Assembly (NCBI RefSeq): GCF_029760855.1 | Contig: NZ_SOSI01000003.1 | Location: 372,001 to 436,000 of the forward strand | Direction: 5' to 3' | DNA length: 64,000 nt | DNA from: Erythrobacter litoralis | GTDB lineage: Bacteria; Pseudomonadota; Alphaproteobacteria; Sphingomonadales; Sphingomonadaceae | In this document: positions 44,721-56,294 of the stretch, piece by piece | Layout: every line of letters begins with the position of its first letter | Position numbering within the stretch: position 1 is the first letter of the stretch | Program-made: the position numbers and the translations under genes | The notes under the pieces: generated by a model | Database searches by the model: none | What the model was told of the DNA's origin: nothing | What the model saw: only the letters and a program-made list of their open reading frames with translations

Positions 44721-45764
44721 GTGGATAGTACGAAGAGTGACTCGAACGATTGCCCGGTTCACGAGGTTTCCCGACCGTCTACCGGCCATTTCGAGGAGAC
44801 CGTTTGCCTGAATTGTGGCGCGGAACTCCTCGGCGCACATTGTCACGCATGCGGTCAGGAAGCGCATCTTCATCGCACGGTCGGCGCGTTGTTCCACGAT
44901 TTGCTACACGGCGCGCTGCATTTCGAAGGCAAGACGTGGCACACGCTGCCTGCGCTCATCCTGAAACCCGGCGAACTGACGCGGCGCTATATCGACGGCG
45001 AGCGCAAGCGGTTCGTGTCGCCGATGGGGATTTTCCTGTTCTCGATTTTTCTGATGTTCGCCGTGTTCCAAGCGATCGGACTGTCAGCGCCGAGCGAGAT
45101 GGCCTTGAGCACAGACGTCGAGGGCGAGATGGTCACCCTTCGCGAACAAACGATTGCTGTCCGAGACGGCTACCAGCGCGACATGGATGCCGCCGAGCCC
45201 GGGAGCTACGATTATCGTTATGCCAAACTAATGCGCGACGACGCTGCCGACGATCTCAAGCAGATAACGCAGGCGGGGGAAGTGATAATAGGGGGCGAAG
45301 GGTTGGAAGAGTTATCCGAAGTATCCGCCGGTGATGGCGGATTCTTGGACCATGCTTTCTCCAAATGGGAGAAGAACCCGGGCTTGATGGTCTACAAACT
45401 GCAGTCCAACGGCTACAAATTCAGCTGGATGCTCATTCCGATCTCCGTGCCCTTCGTATGGTTGCTGTTCTTCTGGAAGAGGCGGTTCGGGGCTTACGAT
45501 CATGCGGTGTTCGTCACCTATTCGATCGCCTTCATGTCGCTGTTCTTCGTGACGTTCTCGCTTCTGGTGACGATCGGTACGCCGGCGGCGATATGGGGCA
45601 CGCTGCTTTTCATCGTGCCGCCACTGCACATCTACAAGCAGCTTCGCGGTACCTATGACCTGTCGCGCTTCGGAGCACTGTGGCGGCTCATCGTGCTCAG
45701 TATATTCGTCCTGATCACGACCGCGCTGTTCGCCCAATTCCTGTTCGTTCTGGGCAGCGTCTGA
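44721..45764 (+). CDS. DUF3667 membrane protein
   Basis: GTG start. The N-terminal CLNCGAELLGAHCHACGQE is a zinc ribbon (two Cys pairs plus His), then GALHFEGKTWHTLPALILKPGELTRRYIDG (DUF3667). About four to five membrane spans follow (SIFLMFAVFQAIGLS, WMLIPISVPFVWLLFFW, SLFFVTFSLLVTIG, LIVLSIFVLITTALFAQFLF). A large central loop carries helical acidic segments. Transport or sensing role unknown. Confidence 0.85.
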   Translation: MDSTKSDSNDCPVHEVSRPSTGHFEETVCLNCGAELLGAHCHACGQEAHLHRTVGALFHDLLHGALHFEGKTWHTLPALILKPGELTRRYIDGERKRFVSPMGIFLFSIFLMFAVFQAIGLSAPSEMALSTDVEGEMVTLREQTIAVRDGYQRDMDAAEPGSYDYRYAKLMRDDAADDLKQITQAGEVIIGGEGLEELSEVSAGDGGFLDHAFSKWEKNPGLMVYKLQSNGYKFSWMLIPISVPFVWLLFFWKRRFGAYDHAVFVTYSIAFMSLFFVTFSLLVTIGTPAAIWGTLLFIVPPLHIYKQLRGTYDLSRFGALWRLIVLSIFVLITTALFAQFLFVLGSV

Positions 45765-45773
45765 TCGCCGAAT

Positions 45774-45806
45774 GAAAAAGGGCGCCCCAAATAGGAGCGC
45801 CCCTGT
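45774..45806 (-). terminator. ftsH terminator
   Basis: GGGCGCTCC and GGGGCGCCC (minus-strand reading) form a 9-bp stem with one mismatch, followed by TTTTTC. It lies beyond the ftsH stop at 45823 and also just after the convergent DUF3667 gene. Confidence 0.82.
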
Positions 45807-45822
45807 TCTCTACCGATCCTGC

Positions 45823-47790
<1,968 letters not shown>

Positions 47791-47907
47791 GAGCGGGTAA
47801 TCCTTTCGTACGCTTGGAATGTAATGCAGGACTGGTGAATGACAAGTTTAGCAATCGCTCCCGTTCGGCGGCATTTTCGATTGCCGAGATCGAGCGACGC
47901 GCAGCAT

Positions 47908-48537
47908 TCAAAGAAAGGGCAGCATCCCGCTCGAACCGGGGGGCGCGAAGTAGAACCACACCGCGCCGACCGCAGCGATCCCCGACACGATCAGCGCAAT
48001 CAGCATGAACAGGCCGTCGCGCACAGTAAGCGCTAGGCCAAATGCTGCGATCGCCGCCATTGGCAGCGTGCTGGCAAACGGCAGGAATTCAAGCGGCGGT
48101 ACGGTACAGCACAGCAGAATGACCAATCCGGCGGCGATCCGAATCCAGACACCCTCCACCAATCGCTCGAGCCGGTCCTGGCTGTGTTCGTCCAGCCAGC
48201 GGGATATCCCGCGCAGCTTTCCGACCGCCTTGTGCAGTTTCTTTCCGAACACGCCGCGCTGCTGCACGAATTGCGGCAACCAGACATGATCCTTGCCCCA
48301 AAGCAGCTGTGCCGCAATCACTGCAATCAATGCTGCGAGAACGCTCGGTACTCCGGGAATGCCGCCGATTGGTGAAATCTCCAGCAAAGCCGGGAGAAGG
48401 ATGAACGGACCGAAGCTGCGCTCACCGAAATCGTCAAGCACATCGCCGATGTTAACGGCCTCATTGGCTGCAGCGAGATCGTCGAGCTCTGCAAGAACCC
48501 CGTCGACGCCTTCCACGCCGTCTGTCTTATGCGCCAT
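47908..48537 (-). CDS. ExoD-family exopolysaccharide membrane protein
   Basis: ATG 48537 (209 aa). Signature ALLEISPIGGIPGVPSVLAALI followed by WLPQFVQQRG, then three to four hydrophobic spans (CCTVPPLEFLPFASTLPMAAI, FMLIALIVSGIAAVGAVWF). Matches ExoD, needed for exopolysaccharide in rhizobia, of unknown mechanism. Single gene, upstream of ftsH. Confidence 0.86.
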   Translation of the reverse strand: MAHKTDGVEGVDGVLAELDDLAAANEAVNIGDVLDDFGERSFGPFILLPALLEISPIGGIPGVPSVLAALIAVIAAQLLWGKDHVWLPQFVQQRGVFGKKLHKAVGKLRGISRWLDEHSQDRLERLVEGVWIRIAAGLVILLCCTVPPLEFLPFASTLPMAAIAAFGLALTVRDGLFMLIALIVSGIAAVGAVWFYFAPPGSSGMLPFL

Positions 48538-48586
48538 CAGCGTCTCCCCGATAGTCCCAACTGACTGCACGGAAGATCGGTCCGGA

Positions 48587-49036
48587 TTATCCTGACTTGC
48601 GAAGCAGAGCGGATCGTTCGCAGCGGCACACGACGTCGCTGTGTTGATTGATCGCCTCATGTCTGAAAGTCGCGATACCGGCATTCGGACGCGACTTGCT
48701 TTCACGCAGGCCGATCACCTCGCTGGTCGCGCGCAAGGTGTCACCGATGAAAACGGGCTTCGGCATGACGAGCTTGTCGTAGCCGAGATTAGCAACCAGC
48801 GTTCCCAAGGTCGTATCACCCACGCTCAGCCCGACCATTAGAGAAAACGTGAAGGTGCCGTTGACCAGTATCCGGCCGAATTCGCTGTGTTTCGCCGCCT
48901 CCACGTCAAGATGAAGCGGCTGAGGATTGTGCGTCATGGTTGTGAAGAGAAGATTGTCGGTCTCGGTCACTGTGCGGCGAATCTCATGCTCGATCGTATC
49001 GCCAAGCGACCATTCGTCGAAATATCGTCCAGCCAT
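48587..49036 (-). CDS. MaoC-family dehydratase
   Basis: A 149-residue hot-dog protein: [21 protein letters not shown] (catalytic Asp/His region), [20 protein letters not shown] and [25 protein letters not shown]. Its start base A is shared with the CoA-transferase stop (TGATG), so they are translationally coupled. Together they suggest an acyl-CoA pathway, perhaps branched-chain or mesaconyl/methylmalyl type; the exact substrate is not clear. Confidence 0.85.
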   Translation of the reverse strand: MAGRYFDEWSLGDTIEHEIRRTVTETDNLLFTTMTHNPQPLHLDVEAAKHSEFGRILVNGTFTFSLMVGLSVGDTTLGTLVANLGYDKLVMPKPVFIGDTLRATSEVIGLRESKSRPNAGIATFRHEAINQHSDVVCRCERSALLRKSG

Positions 49037-50130
49037 CAGCGCATTCTCTCCCGTTCCCAATTCGCAACGATCTCGGCGCCATCCTGCGCCGAGGGCCTGA
49101 TCTTCGGAGGTGTCCGGCTGAAACGCGGGGCCGGCGCGGTATGCCACAGGCCATCCTGCTCGACGAAGTTCTCCCGCGCCTTGAGGTGAGGATGCTCCTT
49201 CGCCTCGCCAAGCGGAACGACCGGCGCGAAACATGCATCGGTGCCTTCCAGCAAATCGCACCACTCCGCCTGCGTTTTCGTGGCGAAGAGTTCGGCAAGC
49301 CGATCGGCGTAAGTATCCCAATTCGCCGGATCGAGCTGCCCGTCGCGGAGCGAGGCAGGCGCGTCGATCCGCTCAAGCAGCTCCGCATAGAATTGCGGCT
49401 CGATGGCACCGACACTGATTTCCCGGCCGTCCTTACAACGATAGCAACGATAGAAATGGGCGGCGCCTCCGAGCAGCCCCTTCCCCCGTTCGACCGTACG
49501 AATTGCGCCTTGGGGTTGGCCATGGAAAAAACTCATCAGGCTTGTTACGCCGTCCACAATCGCGGCATCGACGACCTGTCCCTTTCCGCTGGTCTGGCGC
49601 TCATACAGTGCGGCGAGGATACCCATCGCACAATACAGCGAACCGCCGCCAAAATCGCCAACGAGGTTTTGCGGCGGAACGGGCAATTCGCCGCGCTGGC
49701 CGATCGAGTCGAGTGCGCCGGTGATGGCAATATAGTTCAGATCATGGCCTGCCGCTTTTGCAAGCGGACCGTCCTGTCCCCAGCCCGTCATTCGCGCATA
49801 AATGATGCGAGGGTTTGCCGCGAGAACTTCGTTCGGCCCAAGCCCAAGCCGTTCCATGACGCCAGGACGAAATCCCTCGATCAAGACATCGGCCGTTTGC
49901 AATGCTTCGAGACACCGACGCTGGCCGCCGTCACTTTTGAGATCGAGCGCAAGCCGGTGCCGCCCACGTTCGACAACCGGATTCATGGGCCGGTAGCCTT
50001 CCCGTTCGATACGGACCACCTCGGCGCCCATATCCGCCAGCATCATCGCGACATGGGGTCCTGGGCCAATGCCCTGAAATTCCACGGCCTTCAAGCCAAC
50101 AAGCGGACCGTTTGCGGTTCCTGTCGTCAA
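49036..50130 (-). CDS. CaiB/BaiF (family III) CoA-transferase or racemase
   Basis: A TTG start at 50130 with GGAG six bases upstream gives 364 residues. [27 protein letters not shown] is split into the usual start strand and helix; [23 protein letters not shown] carries the active His-Asp of alpha-methylacyl-CoA racemase-like members. Probably an AMACR-like enzyme. Operon with the MaoC gene. Confidence 0.86.
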   Translation of the reverse strand: MTTGTANGPLVGLKAVEFQGIGPGPHVAMMLADMGAEVVRIEREGYRPMNPVVERGRHRLALDLKSDGGQRRCLEALQTADVLIEGFRPGVMERLGLGPNEVLAANPRIIYARMTGWGQDGPLAKAAGHDLNYIAITGALDSIGQRGELPVPPQNLVGDFGGGSLYCAMGILAALYERQTSGKGQVVDAAIVDGVTSLMSFFHGQPQGAIRTVERGKGLLGGAAHFYRCYRCKDGREISVGAIEPQFYAELLERIDAPASLRDGQLDPANWDTYADRLAELFATKTQAEWCDLLEGTDACFAPVVPLGEAKEHPHLKARENFVEQDGLWHTAPAPRFSRTPPKIRPSAQDGAEIVANWERERMR

Positions 50131-50223
50131 ATCATTCTCCTCATTCGAGAAGGGTAATGACGGTGATGGCGCTGCTCGTCCAGCGCCAGATAACCTCGCT
50201 CTGCCACTTCCCCCGGGCACAAC

Positions 50224-50250
50224 AAAAAAGGGAGGCCGAAGCCTCCCTTT
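50224..50250 (-). terminator. Terminator after PEP-CTERM gene
   Basis: AAAGGGAGGC and GCCTCCCTTT form a perfect 10-bp stem with a CGAA tetraloop, followed on the minus strand by a T-run (TTTTTTGTT). It ends transcription of the PEP-CTERM gene before the CoA-transferase gene. Confidence 0.92.
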
Positions 50251-50273
50251 CGAACACTCTAAATCGAGATCGC

Positions 50274-50807
50274 TTACGCGAAGTCGAAGTTCGTCTTGAC
50301 CGACGAATTACGACGCGAACGCAGCGCACCGCCGACGAAGCCAAAGCCGAGGATCATAAGAGCCCACATGCCCGGCTCGGGAATCGCGCCAGCGGCGAAG
50401 GTTACGACGCCACTGAATGCAGCGTTGTTGCCCGGCGTCGTCTGAGCGATACCGTTCACGATAAGCGTCTGAAGGCCCGAGTCTGTATTGAGCGCGATGC
50501 TGCCGAATTCGAACTGACCATTAGGCGTCAGATTGAAATTCTGGCCATTCAACGTAACCGACGTGAAGTCGATGTTACCAGCCATGCTGACAGCTGCAGT
50601 CGTGATCGACGCAGCGGTACGACCAGCTTCCGGCAACACGAATGTGAATTCACGAGTGAACGGACCAGAGTTGCGAACGGTACCGGCAAATTCCCCGGTA
50701 AGCGTATCGCTGCCTTCGTCGCTCTCAAGAACGATGGTCGCGGCGCTAGCAGGCGCGGCGACAGCGAAAACAGCGCCACCGGCCAATGCAAGTGCGAGTT
50801 TTTTCAT
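50274..50807 (-). CDS. PEPxxWA-CTERM exported protein
   Basis: A 177-residue protein with signal peptide (cleavage after PASA), a beta-rich body with no Cys, and a sorting tail: GAIPEPGMWALMILGFGF then basic RSRR. The body looks like an adhesin or matrix-like beta-sandwich. A single gene with its own perfect terminator. Confidence 0.88.
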   Translation of the reverse strand: MKKLALALAGGAVFAVAAPASAATIVLESDEGSDTLTGEFAGTVRNSGPFTREFTFVLPEAGRTAASITTAAVSMAGNIDFTSVTLNGQNFNLTPNGQFEFGSIALNTDSGLQTLIVNGIAQTTPGNNAAFSGVVTFAAGAIPEPGMWALMILGFGFVGGALRSRRNSSVKTNFDFA

Positions 50808-50988
50808 AATAAATTCCTATCTCCCTGACGGGACATTAAGCCAGTTTCCTGACATACGAACGATTTTGCGCTTCACACCGATAAAAGGGTGTTAACGGTT
50901 TGGTAACTGTCTGGCAATGGTTTCCGTTCCGTTTCGGCGTAGAAACTCAGGGGTTTGTTGCAACTGCGCCATAGTGGGACACATTGCA

Positions 50989-51873
50989 TTATCGCGTCCG
51001 CTCAAAGAGGAGCCTATGAGCATCGTAAAAGCGCCAGAACCGCTGTTTGGCGAGCATTCCTATAGCGCGGATCCTGTCACCAACATCAACGAGTGCATCG
51101 GATCGCACGGCTTTCAACGAATGCGGCACGATCGATGCTGGCAATAGCCAAGTGCGAAAGATCCAGCGCAAATTCGACCCGCCATTCTGCCGCTCGAAAG
51201 CGTAGGTCTCCCGATTAATGCGGCGCCACTTCGCCGTAAGATCTGTCCATGTTTCACGCGCCGGATGCTCGACGATCGCTTCGGCTTCATAACCTAGGGC
51301 GAACCCCTTCGACGTTGCGCGAATCGACCACTCGCGGTCCTCGGATACGACGGTCTTGAAGGGGCCGACCTTGGCAAAGGTTTCGGCTGTGCAGAAGAGG
51401 TTGCCCGATCCGGTGAAACCCTTCGTGCGAATGTAGCTTTCGTTGTCGAACGCGAAGACCCGCTCGAACGCCTCGATCCCGTTCATGCCTCTGGGGCGCG
51501 TGACCGAAGTTATAACGCGACCGCCGACGAGATCGTAATTTCGAAGAGCAGCCACTCCTTTCGACAGCCATTGCGGCACCGGAACGCAATCGCTGTCCGT
51601 AAAGGCGAGTATCGTTCCCTTGGCTTCCGCAACGCCTGCGTTTCGCGCGGGCCCCGCCCCCTGATCGCGGGCGAGTATAACGCGCCCACGTCCCGCGACA
51701 ACGCGACGGACTTCGTCGAGGCCGCATGCCGAATTGTTGTCGGCCACGATGACTTCGAATGTTTGCCCGCCAAGCTCCGTTTGCGCGGTAAGTGCGTCGA
51801 GGCACTGGTCGAGATGCGCTAAGTCCTGATAGTGCGGCACGATGACACTGATGTCGCAGGTTTGATCAGGCAT
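50989..51873 (-). CDS. Family 2 glycosyltransferase
   Basis: ATG 51873 (294 aa). GT-A fold: ISVIVPHYQDLAHLDQCLDAL, VIVADNNSA, GAGPARNAGVAEAKGTILAFTDSDC (the DxD-type motif TDSD), then EDREWSIRATSKGF. Cytosolic inverting GT using an NDP-sugar. It opens the surface polysaccharide region; the acceptor is unknown. Confidence 0.87.
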   Translation of the reverse strand: MPDQTCDISVIVPHYQDLAHLDQCLDALTAQTELGGQTFEVIVADNNSACGLDEVRRVVAGRGRVILARDQGAGPARNAGVAEAKGTILAFTDSDCVPVPQWLSKGVAALRNYDLVGGRVITSVTRPRGMNGIEAFERVFAFDNESYIRTKGFTGSGNLFCTAETFAKVGPFKTVVSEDREWSIRATSKGFALGYEAEAIVEHPARETWTDLTAKWRRINRETYAFERQNGGSNLRWIFRTWLLPASIVPHSLKAVRSDALVDVGDRIRAIGMLAKQRFWRFYDAHRLLFERTR

Positions 51874-51946
51874 TTTCAATACTCGCGGATGGAACAGGTG
51901 TTCTCAATGGAGCGCACATGTGCGCGCGAAATTGGCGGACGACAGC

Positions 51947-53356
51947 TTAGTCGCGGGTCTGACGAGCAGTGGTTTCCCGACCTTTCAGCCAGATATAGGG
52001 GATCGCCGCTTCCTCGCGGAAACGCCATCCGCCCTCCTCTTCATCTGCCGTCTCAAGCAGCGAATCACGTGATCGATCATCGAGCACATCGACCTCGCGC
52101 GGATCAAGCTGACCATTATTCATCAGCGCATGTTCCGCGAGTGACCGGACCGAGGATATGCCAACGTTCTCAATCGCTTGATCAACCGCTCGAAGCCCCT
52201 TCTCCGACATACGCAAACCAATCTCCTCCTCGGCATGCGATGCTGCTGCGCTGACGTCCGCACGCTCGACCTCGCCCGCGTCGCGTTTCGCAGCGGCAAA
52301 GCTGGCATGGAGACCAAGGAGCTGCGCGAGATACGGTAATCCGCGCGACAGGGCAGCAATTTCGGACGTGGCTTCGTCGGTGAATGCGAGCCCGCTCCGG
52401 CGCGCGCCCGCCTCGATGACCTGGGCGGTCTCCTCCGGATCGAGTGGCGACACCGGGATGCCGATGAGGTTCCTTCGGATCGAAGGGATGTGCGATACAA
52501 GCGCGGTCAGGTTCGATGCGACACCGGCAATGAAGAATTGTATCGAGGCCCCGCGATCCGACAGGTTCTTGATGACCTCGGCAATTTGCTCACGCATTCG
52601 TGCCGAAGCGACGCGATCGAACTCGTCGACAATCAAAAGGATCTGCGTGCCCTGGACGTTTTCAAGCACCGCGGTGACGTCGGCGACCGTCAGATCTCGG
52701 TCCGGCATGAGATGCGCGAACGTGCGCCCCGCTTCGACGTCGGGATGTGTCGGCGGGTAATTCCGGTGAAACAGCAGCGGCAGTTCGCGAGCGAATTGGC
52801 GAAACAGGCTGTCGAACGAGGTATCCGATCCGCACGAGGCGTAAGACACGTGATATTCCGCTTCGCGTGCGAGATTCGAAACGATTTTGAGAATCGACGT
52901 TTTGCCGATGCCGCGGTCACCATACAGTACCACGTGCAGGCGCTGGTCTTCGATCAAGTGAATCAATTTCTCGATCAAATCGCGTCTGCCGGCGAATCTC
53001 TGCGCTTGAGAGATGGGATGCGACGGGGTGAAAGCGTCGCGTACACGGCTGCTGTTCGACGCATTACGCGCAGCACCCGGGTTGCGTCCTGCCGCCCGGC
53101 TGAACTTGGGCAGGCTCGGCCCTGGTTGCGGAGCGGGGGGTGGCCCGGATCGCCGCTGCTCCGCCATCGGTGCTGCGGAAGCGATCGTACGCACAGGGAC
53201 GGGGCGCGTCAGAGCTGGCTGCGTCCGTGCCGGTTGAGTGGCCGTCGGCATTGCTGGTTCCGGACTATCGGACACCGGCTTCGAACCGGCTTCCGCCTCG
53301 TCCGCTTTCCGGCCGAAAAGGCGTTCGAAAAATCCCGGCTTTTCGCTGTAGCTCAT
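51947..53356 (-). CDS. AAA ATPase with disordered N-terminus
   Basis: A 469-residue protein. The first 115 residues are Pro/Ala/Arg-rich and probably disordered; then FAGRRDLIEKLIHLIEDQRLHVVLYGDRGIGKTSIL (Walker A GDRGIGKTS near 143), ILLIVDEFDRVAS Walker B and an ORC1/Cdc6-like lid and winged-helix-like end. Such STAND/ORC-type ATPases often occur in exopolysaccharide and sorting loci. Its neighbour is the XrtV-type accessory gene. Role unknown. Confidence 0.75.
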   Translation of the reverse strand: MSYSEKPGFFERLFGRKADEAEAGSKPVSDSPEPAMPTATQPARTQPALTRPVPVRTIASAAPMAEQRRSGPPPAPQPGPSLPKFSRAAGRNPGAARNASNSSRVRDAFTPSHPISQAQRFAGRRDLIEKLIHLIEDQRLHVVLYGDRGIGKTSILKIVSNLAREAEYHVSYASCGSDTSFDSLFRQFARELPLLFHRNYPPTHPDVEAGRTFAHLMPDRDLTVADVTAVLENVQGTQILLIVDEFDRVASARMREQIAEVIKNLSDRGASIQFFIAGVASNLTALVSHIPSIRRNLIGIPVSPLDPEETAQVIEAGARRSGLAFTDEATSEIAALSRGLPYLAQLLGLHASFAAAKRDAGEVERADVSAAASHAEEEIGLRMSEKGLRAVDQAIENVGISSVRSLAEHALMNNGQLDPREVDVLDDRSRDSLLETADEEEGGWRFREEAAIPYIWLKGRETTARQTRD

Positions 53357-53487
53357 GCAGTAACCTTAGATACCTTTGGTATCGAGAATGTGACATTTAC
53401 ATGTGATTGGTCAGGCAATGGAAACCTCAGACGGTGTCGCAAACCCTGAAACCGCGAAGATACGTATAGTCCACGCATCGACGTAAG

Positions 53488-53727
53488 TCATGCGCGCTGA
53501 AACGGTTTCAATATGACGAGAATATAGCCGAGCACCGCAGCGATGGCCGCTGCGGCGAGAACGTGCATCTCTTCGTTTCCGAGATAGTTCGCCACCGCAC
53601 ACCCGATGGCGGGCGGCATGTAATGCCAGATCGTATCAGGCGGCTCGTCCATCGACGAACGCTGCAGGAACAAGGTGATCAGTCCTGCGAAAATCAGGAC
53701 CGTCAGCCAGTCGTAGATCGTTTCCAA
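53488..53727 (-). CDS. XrtV sorting system accessory-like protein
   Basis: TTG start with AGGGG upstream. A 79-residue protein with two spans: YDWLTVLIFAGLITLFLQRS and a second in VLAAAAIAAVLGYILVILKPF, joined by PPDTIWHYMPPAIGCAVANYLGNE. This closely resembles the small accessory membrane protein associated with the sphingomonad exosortase XrtV. The exosortase itself is not in the window, but several PEP-CTERM substrates are. Confidence 0.65.
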   Translation of the reverse strand: METIYDWLTVLIFAGLITLFLQRSSMDEPPDTIWHYMPPAIGCAVANYLGNEEMHVLAAAAIAAVLGYILVILKPFQRA

Positions 53728-53853
53728 ATCGAAGCCCCTGAGATGCGCCTATGCGTATACGAAGCAGGCTTTTACCGCTTTACGCATCGAGAACAAGCTA
53801 GGGGCGTACGACGAGTTCAGGAATAGGACGCCCGAACAAAATCTTGAGCCCGA

Positions 53854-54132
53854 TTAGAAGATGAGCTTCGCGGCAAGTCCATAACCCGCGCCGAGGGCTG
53901 CGACGCCCACGAGGGCCGAAAATTTGCGCTCGACCCGTTGTGCGATTGGCGCGTCACTGGGCGCGTAGACGATCGGATCGTCCCAATCCATTCCGAGCTC
54001 TTGTTGAAGCCGCTGGTGAAGCTCTCCAACGGTGCCTCCGGCAACGAAGCTTCCCGCTTCGGGCCTGAGAACCGTTGCAGGTTCAAAACCGTTTTCCGTC
54101 GCGGCGACCCGTTTGAGATTCTTGCCAGCCAT
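53854..54132 (-). CDS. Small protein with C-terminal membrane span, 92 aa
   Basis: GGAG ribosome site. A soluble N-terminal 70 residues and a C-terminal hydrophobic helix (FSALVGVAALGAGYGLAAKLIF), like a tail-anchored protein. Lies between the XrtV-like and acyltransferase genes. No known family. Confidence 0.55.
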   Translation of the reverse strand: MAGKNLKRVAATENGFEPATVLRPEAGSFVAGGTVGELHQRLQQELGMDWDDPIVYAPSDAPIAQRVERKFSALVGVAALGAGYGLAAKLIF

Positions 54133-54260
54133 GGGACTTCTCCTTCCCCTACAGACTTTGCTGCCTTCCCGTTAAAAACGTCTTAACCCGCATGGTAAAC
54201 AAAAACCAGCGCCCGTCATATATTTTTCATTTTTGCGGGAACCATGTCGTAAATCGCAGA

Positions 54261-54710
54261 TTATCGGACGGTCCGACCTACCAGCATGCCGAATTGACCG
54301 GTCTTAATGTTGGATTTGACGACTTTGGCGGGATTGCCCACGACGATCGAGCGATCGGGTACGTCGCTGTTCACCACCGAACCTGCTCCGACGATACAGT
54401 GATCTCCGATACGGACCCCTGGCAGGATGATCGACCCTGCGCCTATGAAGCAATAGCTACCGATATAAGTATCAAGATGTTTTGCACGGACGAAGTCGTG
54501 AGTGAAGATTTGCACCATTGGGGTAACGATGGTGTAGTCTCCAATATGCACTCCGCCCGGATTGGTAAAATCGAGTTTCGCCTTTAGGGATATTCTCGAC
54601 CCTTCGCCGATGTGCATGCCCCATACCTTGCGCAGATAGTTTCGACGACCGCCTGCGAGCGCGGTGCGATGCAAGGCCGTCCGCATTTTTTTCAGCCGTT
54701 GTGCGACCAT
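54261..54710 (-). CDS. Hexapeptide-repeat acyltransferase
   Basis: A 149-residue left-handed beta-helix: IGDYTIVTPMVQIFTHDF, IGSYCFIGAGSIILPGVRIGDHCIVGAGSVV and DRSIVVGNPAKVV, as in serine or sugar O-acetyltransferases (catalytic His in FTHDF). GAAGGA-type ribosome site. Probably decorates exopolysaccharide sugars. Confidence 0.85.
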   Translation of the reverse strand: MVAQRLKKMRTALHRTALAGGRRNYLRKVWGMHIGEGSRISLKAKLDFTNPGGVHIGDYTIVTPMVQIFTHDFVRAKHLDTYIGSYCFIGAGSIILPGVRIGDHCIVGAGSVVNSDVPDRSIVVGNPAKVVKSNIKTGQFGMLVGRTVR

Positions 54711-54997
54711 CGGAGTTCCTTCCTGATTTCAATCTGCGATGCCTCAAGTGAATTGATCACGGTTTGGTTCACATTTCGCAAGCGCTACACGTTAAGGATG
54801 CACCTTAACCGCGTTCTGTGCGAAACGTACGGAAAAGCGACAGCTACGTTATTCGCGTAGGCATGATCGCATTACTAGATTAACCCTTCGGCAACCCGAA
54901 CGGTTAAGATCGAATCATCGACCTCCGACTGTTCCGGTAAGCTTCGGTGCAAGCGAACATATCGGCGAAGATCGCCGGAAACAGTGTGAGGGTAACT

Positions 54998-55612
54998 ATG
55001 AAGAAGACGACGTTTGCGGCGAAAGCCGCCTTCACTTCGCTTATCGCCGCAGGGGCGATCGGCATTGCACTTCCCCAGGCAGCTATGGCGGCCAAACCGA
55101 TCAAGACCGGACCGCCCGCGTGCGACACCGCGCTCGTCGGCGCCCAGAGTTGCTCGGGTTATTATGAGGGCAATCTCAACGGCGGTAGCCCGGCCAAGAT
55201 CGAAGCGCAGCAGGTTGCGGTCGCCGCCCTCGGCGCGAATTACACCTTCGATGGGAATTTCGGCGATCTGGCCAAGACGACGACGTTGACCGGCGGGAGC
55301 ATGATCGATTTCGGCACCATGCTGTTCGGCGAAACCATCGTGAGCATTCACTTCGGCAACGTGGCGGGTCCGGGCGGAAACGTGACCGGCTTCTACCTGT
55401 TCGACTTTGGAACGACCGGTGCTTCGTCGATCACCTTGGCGAACACGCAGGGTTTTTCGAACGCCGTGCTCTACACCACTGGAACAATTGGCGGTGCAGT
55501 CCCCGAGCCGGCAACATGGGCGCTCTTCCTGATCGCGTTCGGTGCCATGGGCTTCGCCATGCGAATGCGGAATACAAAAACGGACCAAACGGCGACCGTC
55601 ACCTACGCCTGA
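54998..55612 (+). CDS. PEPxxWA-CTERM exported protein
   Basis: ATG 54998 (204 aa): signal peptide (after AAMAA), a beta-rich secreted domain with CDTA...CSGYYEG and the sorting tail AVPEPATWALFLIAFGAM plus basic MRMRN. The hydrophobic part is somewhat irregular (LIAFGAMGFAM). Located in the EPS region. Confidence 0.85.
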   Translation: MKKTTFAAKAAFTSLIAAGAIGIALPQAAMAAKPIKTGPPACDTALVGAQSCSGYYEGNLNGGSPAKIEAQQVAVAALGANYTFDGNFGDLAKTTTLTGGSMIDFGTMLFGETIVSIHFGNVAGPGGNVTGFYLFDFGTTGASSITLANTQGFSNAVLYTTGTIGGAVPEPATWALFLIAFGAMGFAMRMRNTKTDQTATVTYA

Positions 55613-55670
55613 ACTTGAAACCTGGTTCGGAAAAGAGAGCGGCGGGCTTGGGTCCGTCGCTCTTTCTGCG

Positions 55671-56207
55671 TCAGCTAACGGAACGCAGGACCCGGTAGCC
55701 GTACACATTGCCGGGATTGCTGTACCGGCAAACGAGGATATCGCGGCGGTCGTTACGGGCAAGGCCGCAACCCACCTTCTGCGTGCCGCTCCACACGACC
55801 TGCGTGAAATGGCTAACGTCCTGCACCTTGCCGGTCGTGCTATTGTTCGGAAAGCGGCCGGGTTTAAAATAGCGCTTTTCCGAAACCCACAGATCGATCA
55901 TGGCTTCCGGGCCGAACGCGCCGTGGCTACCACCCCAGATATTCTCACCTTCCAGAGGTTCGCCGGGCGTATTTGGCGAATGCTCGAAACGGTTGGTGCG
56001 CGCCAGATACGTCGCCCATTTCTGCGCACCCTCGGCAAGTTCCGTATCCCATTGGAGGTCGGCGATCCGATGCAGATCTCGTTCCCTGTTATGACTGTTC
56101 AGGAGGCGATTCTCGAAATTGGTGAACTGACCCTGCGCACCAGGTAGCATGGCCAGAGCCGCCGTCATCAGACCGAGCTTTCCTATCGTTCGCAGCCGAC
56201 CATGCAT
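55671..56207 (-). CDS. CAP/SCP-domain exported protein
   Basis: A 178-residue protein with signal peptide (to about 26) and a CAP domain: LLNSHNRERDLHRIADLQWD, ENIWGGS, HFTQVVWSGTQKVGCGLA and VCRYSNPGNVYGY, all typical of the SCP/PR-1 family (His and Glu/His in the active-like site). Secreted, function not known in bacteria. Confidence 0.9.
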   Translation of the reverse strand: MHGRLRTIGKLGLMTAALAMLPGAQGQFTNFENRLLNSHNRERDLHRIADLQWDTELAEGAQKWATYLARTNRFEHSPNTPGEPLEGENIWGGSHGAFGPEAMIDLWVSEKRYFKPGRFPNNSTTGKVQDVSHFTQVVWSGTQKVGCGLARNDRRDILVCRYSNPGNVYGYRVLRSVS

Positions 56208-56294
56208 GTCCAGAGTTCTCCAGGTTCGTGCCCGGAGAGGATGCTATGAAAAGGTTTAAAAACGGTAACTCGCCCCGTTCGGCGACGAACCTCT

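Noticed and set aside
49141..50157. 338-codon frame on the plus strand
   Set aside because: Opposite the CoA-transferase gene, which has clear motifs and a ribosome site.
52490..53449. 319-codon frame on the plus strand
   Set aside because: Opposite the AAA ATPase with intact Walker motifs.
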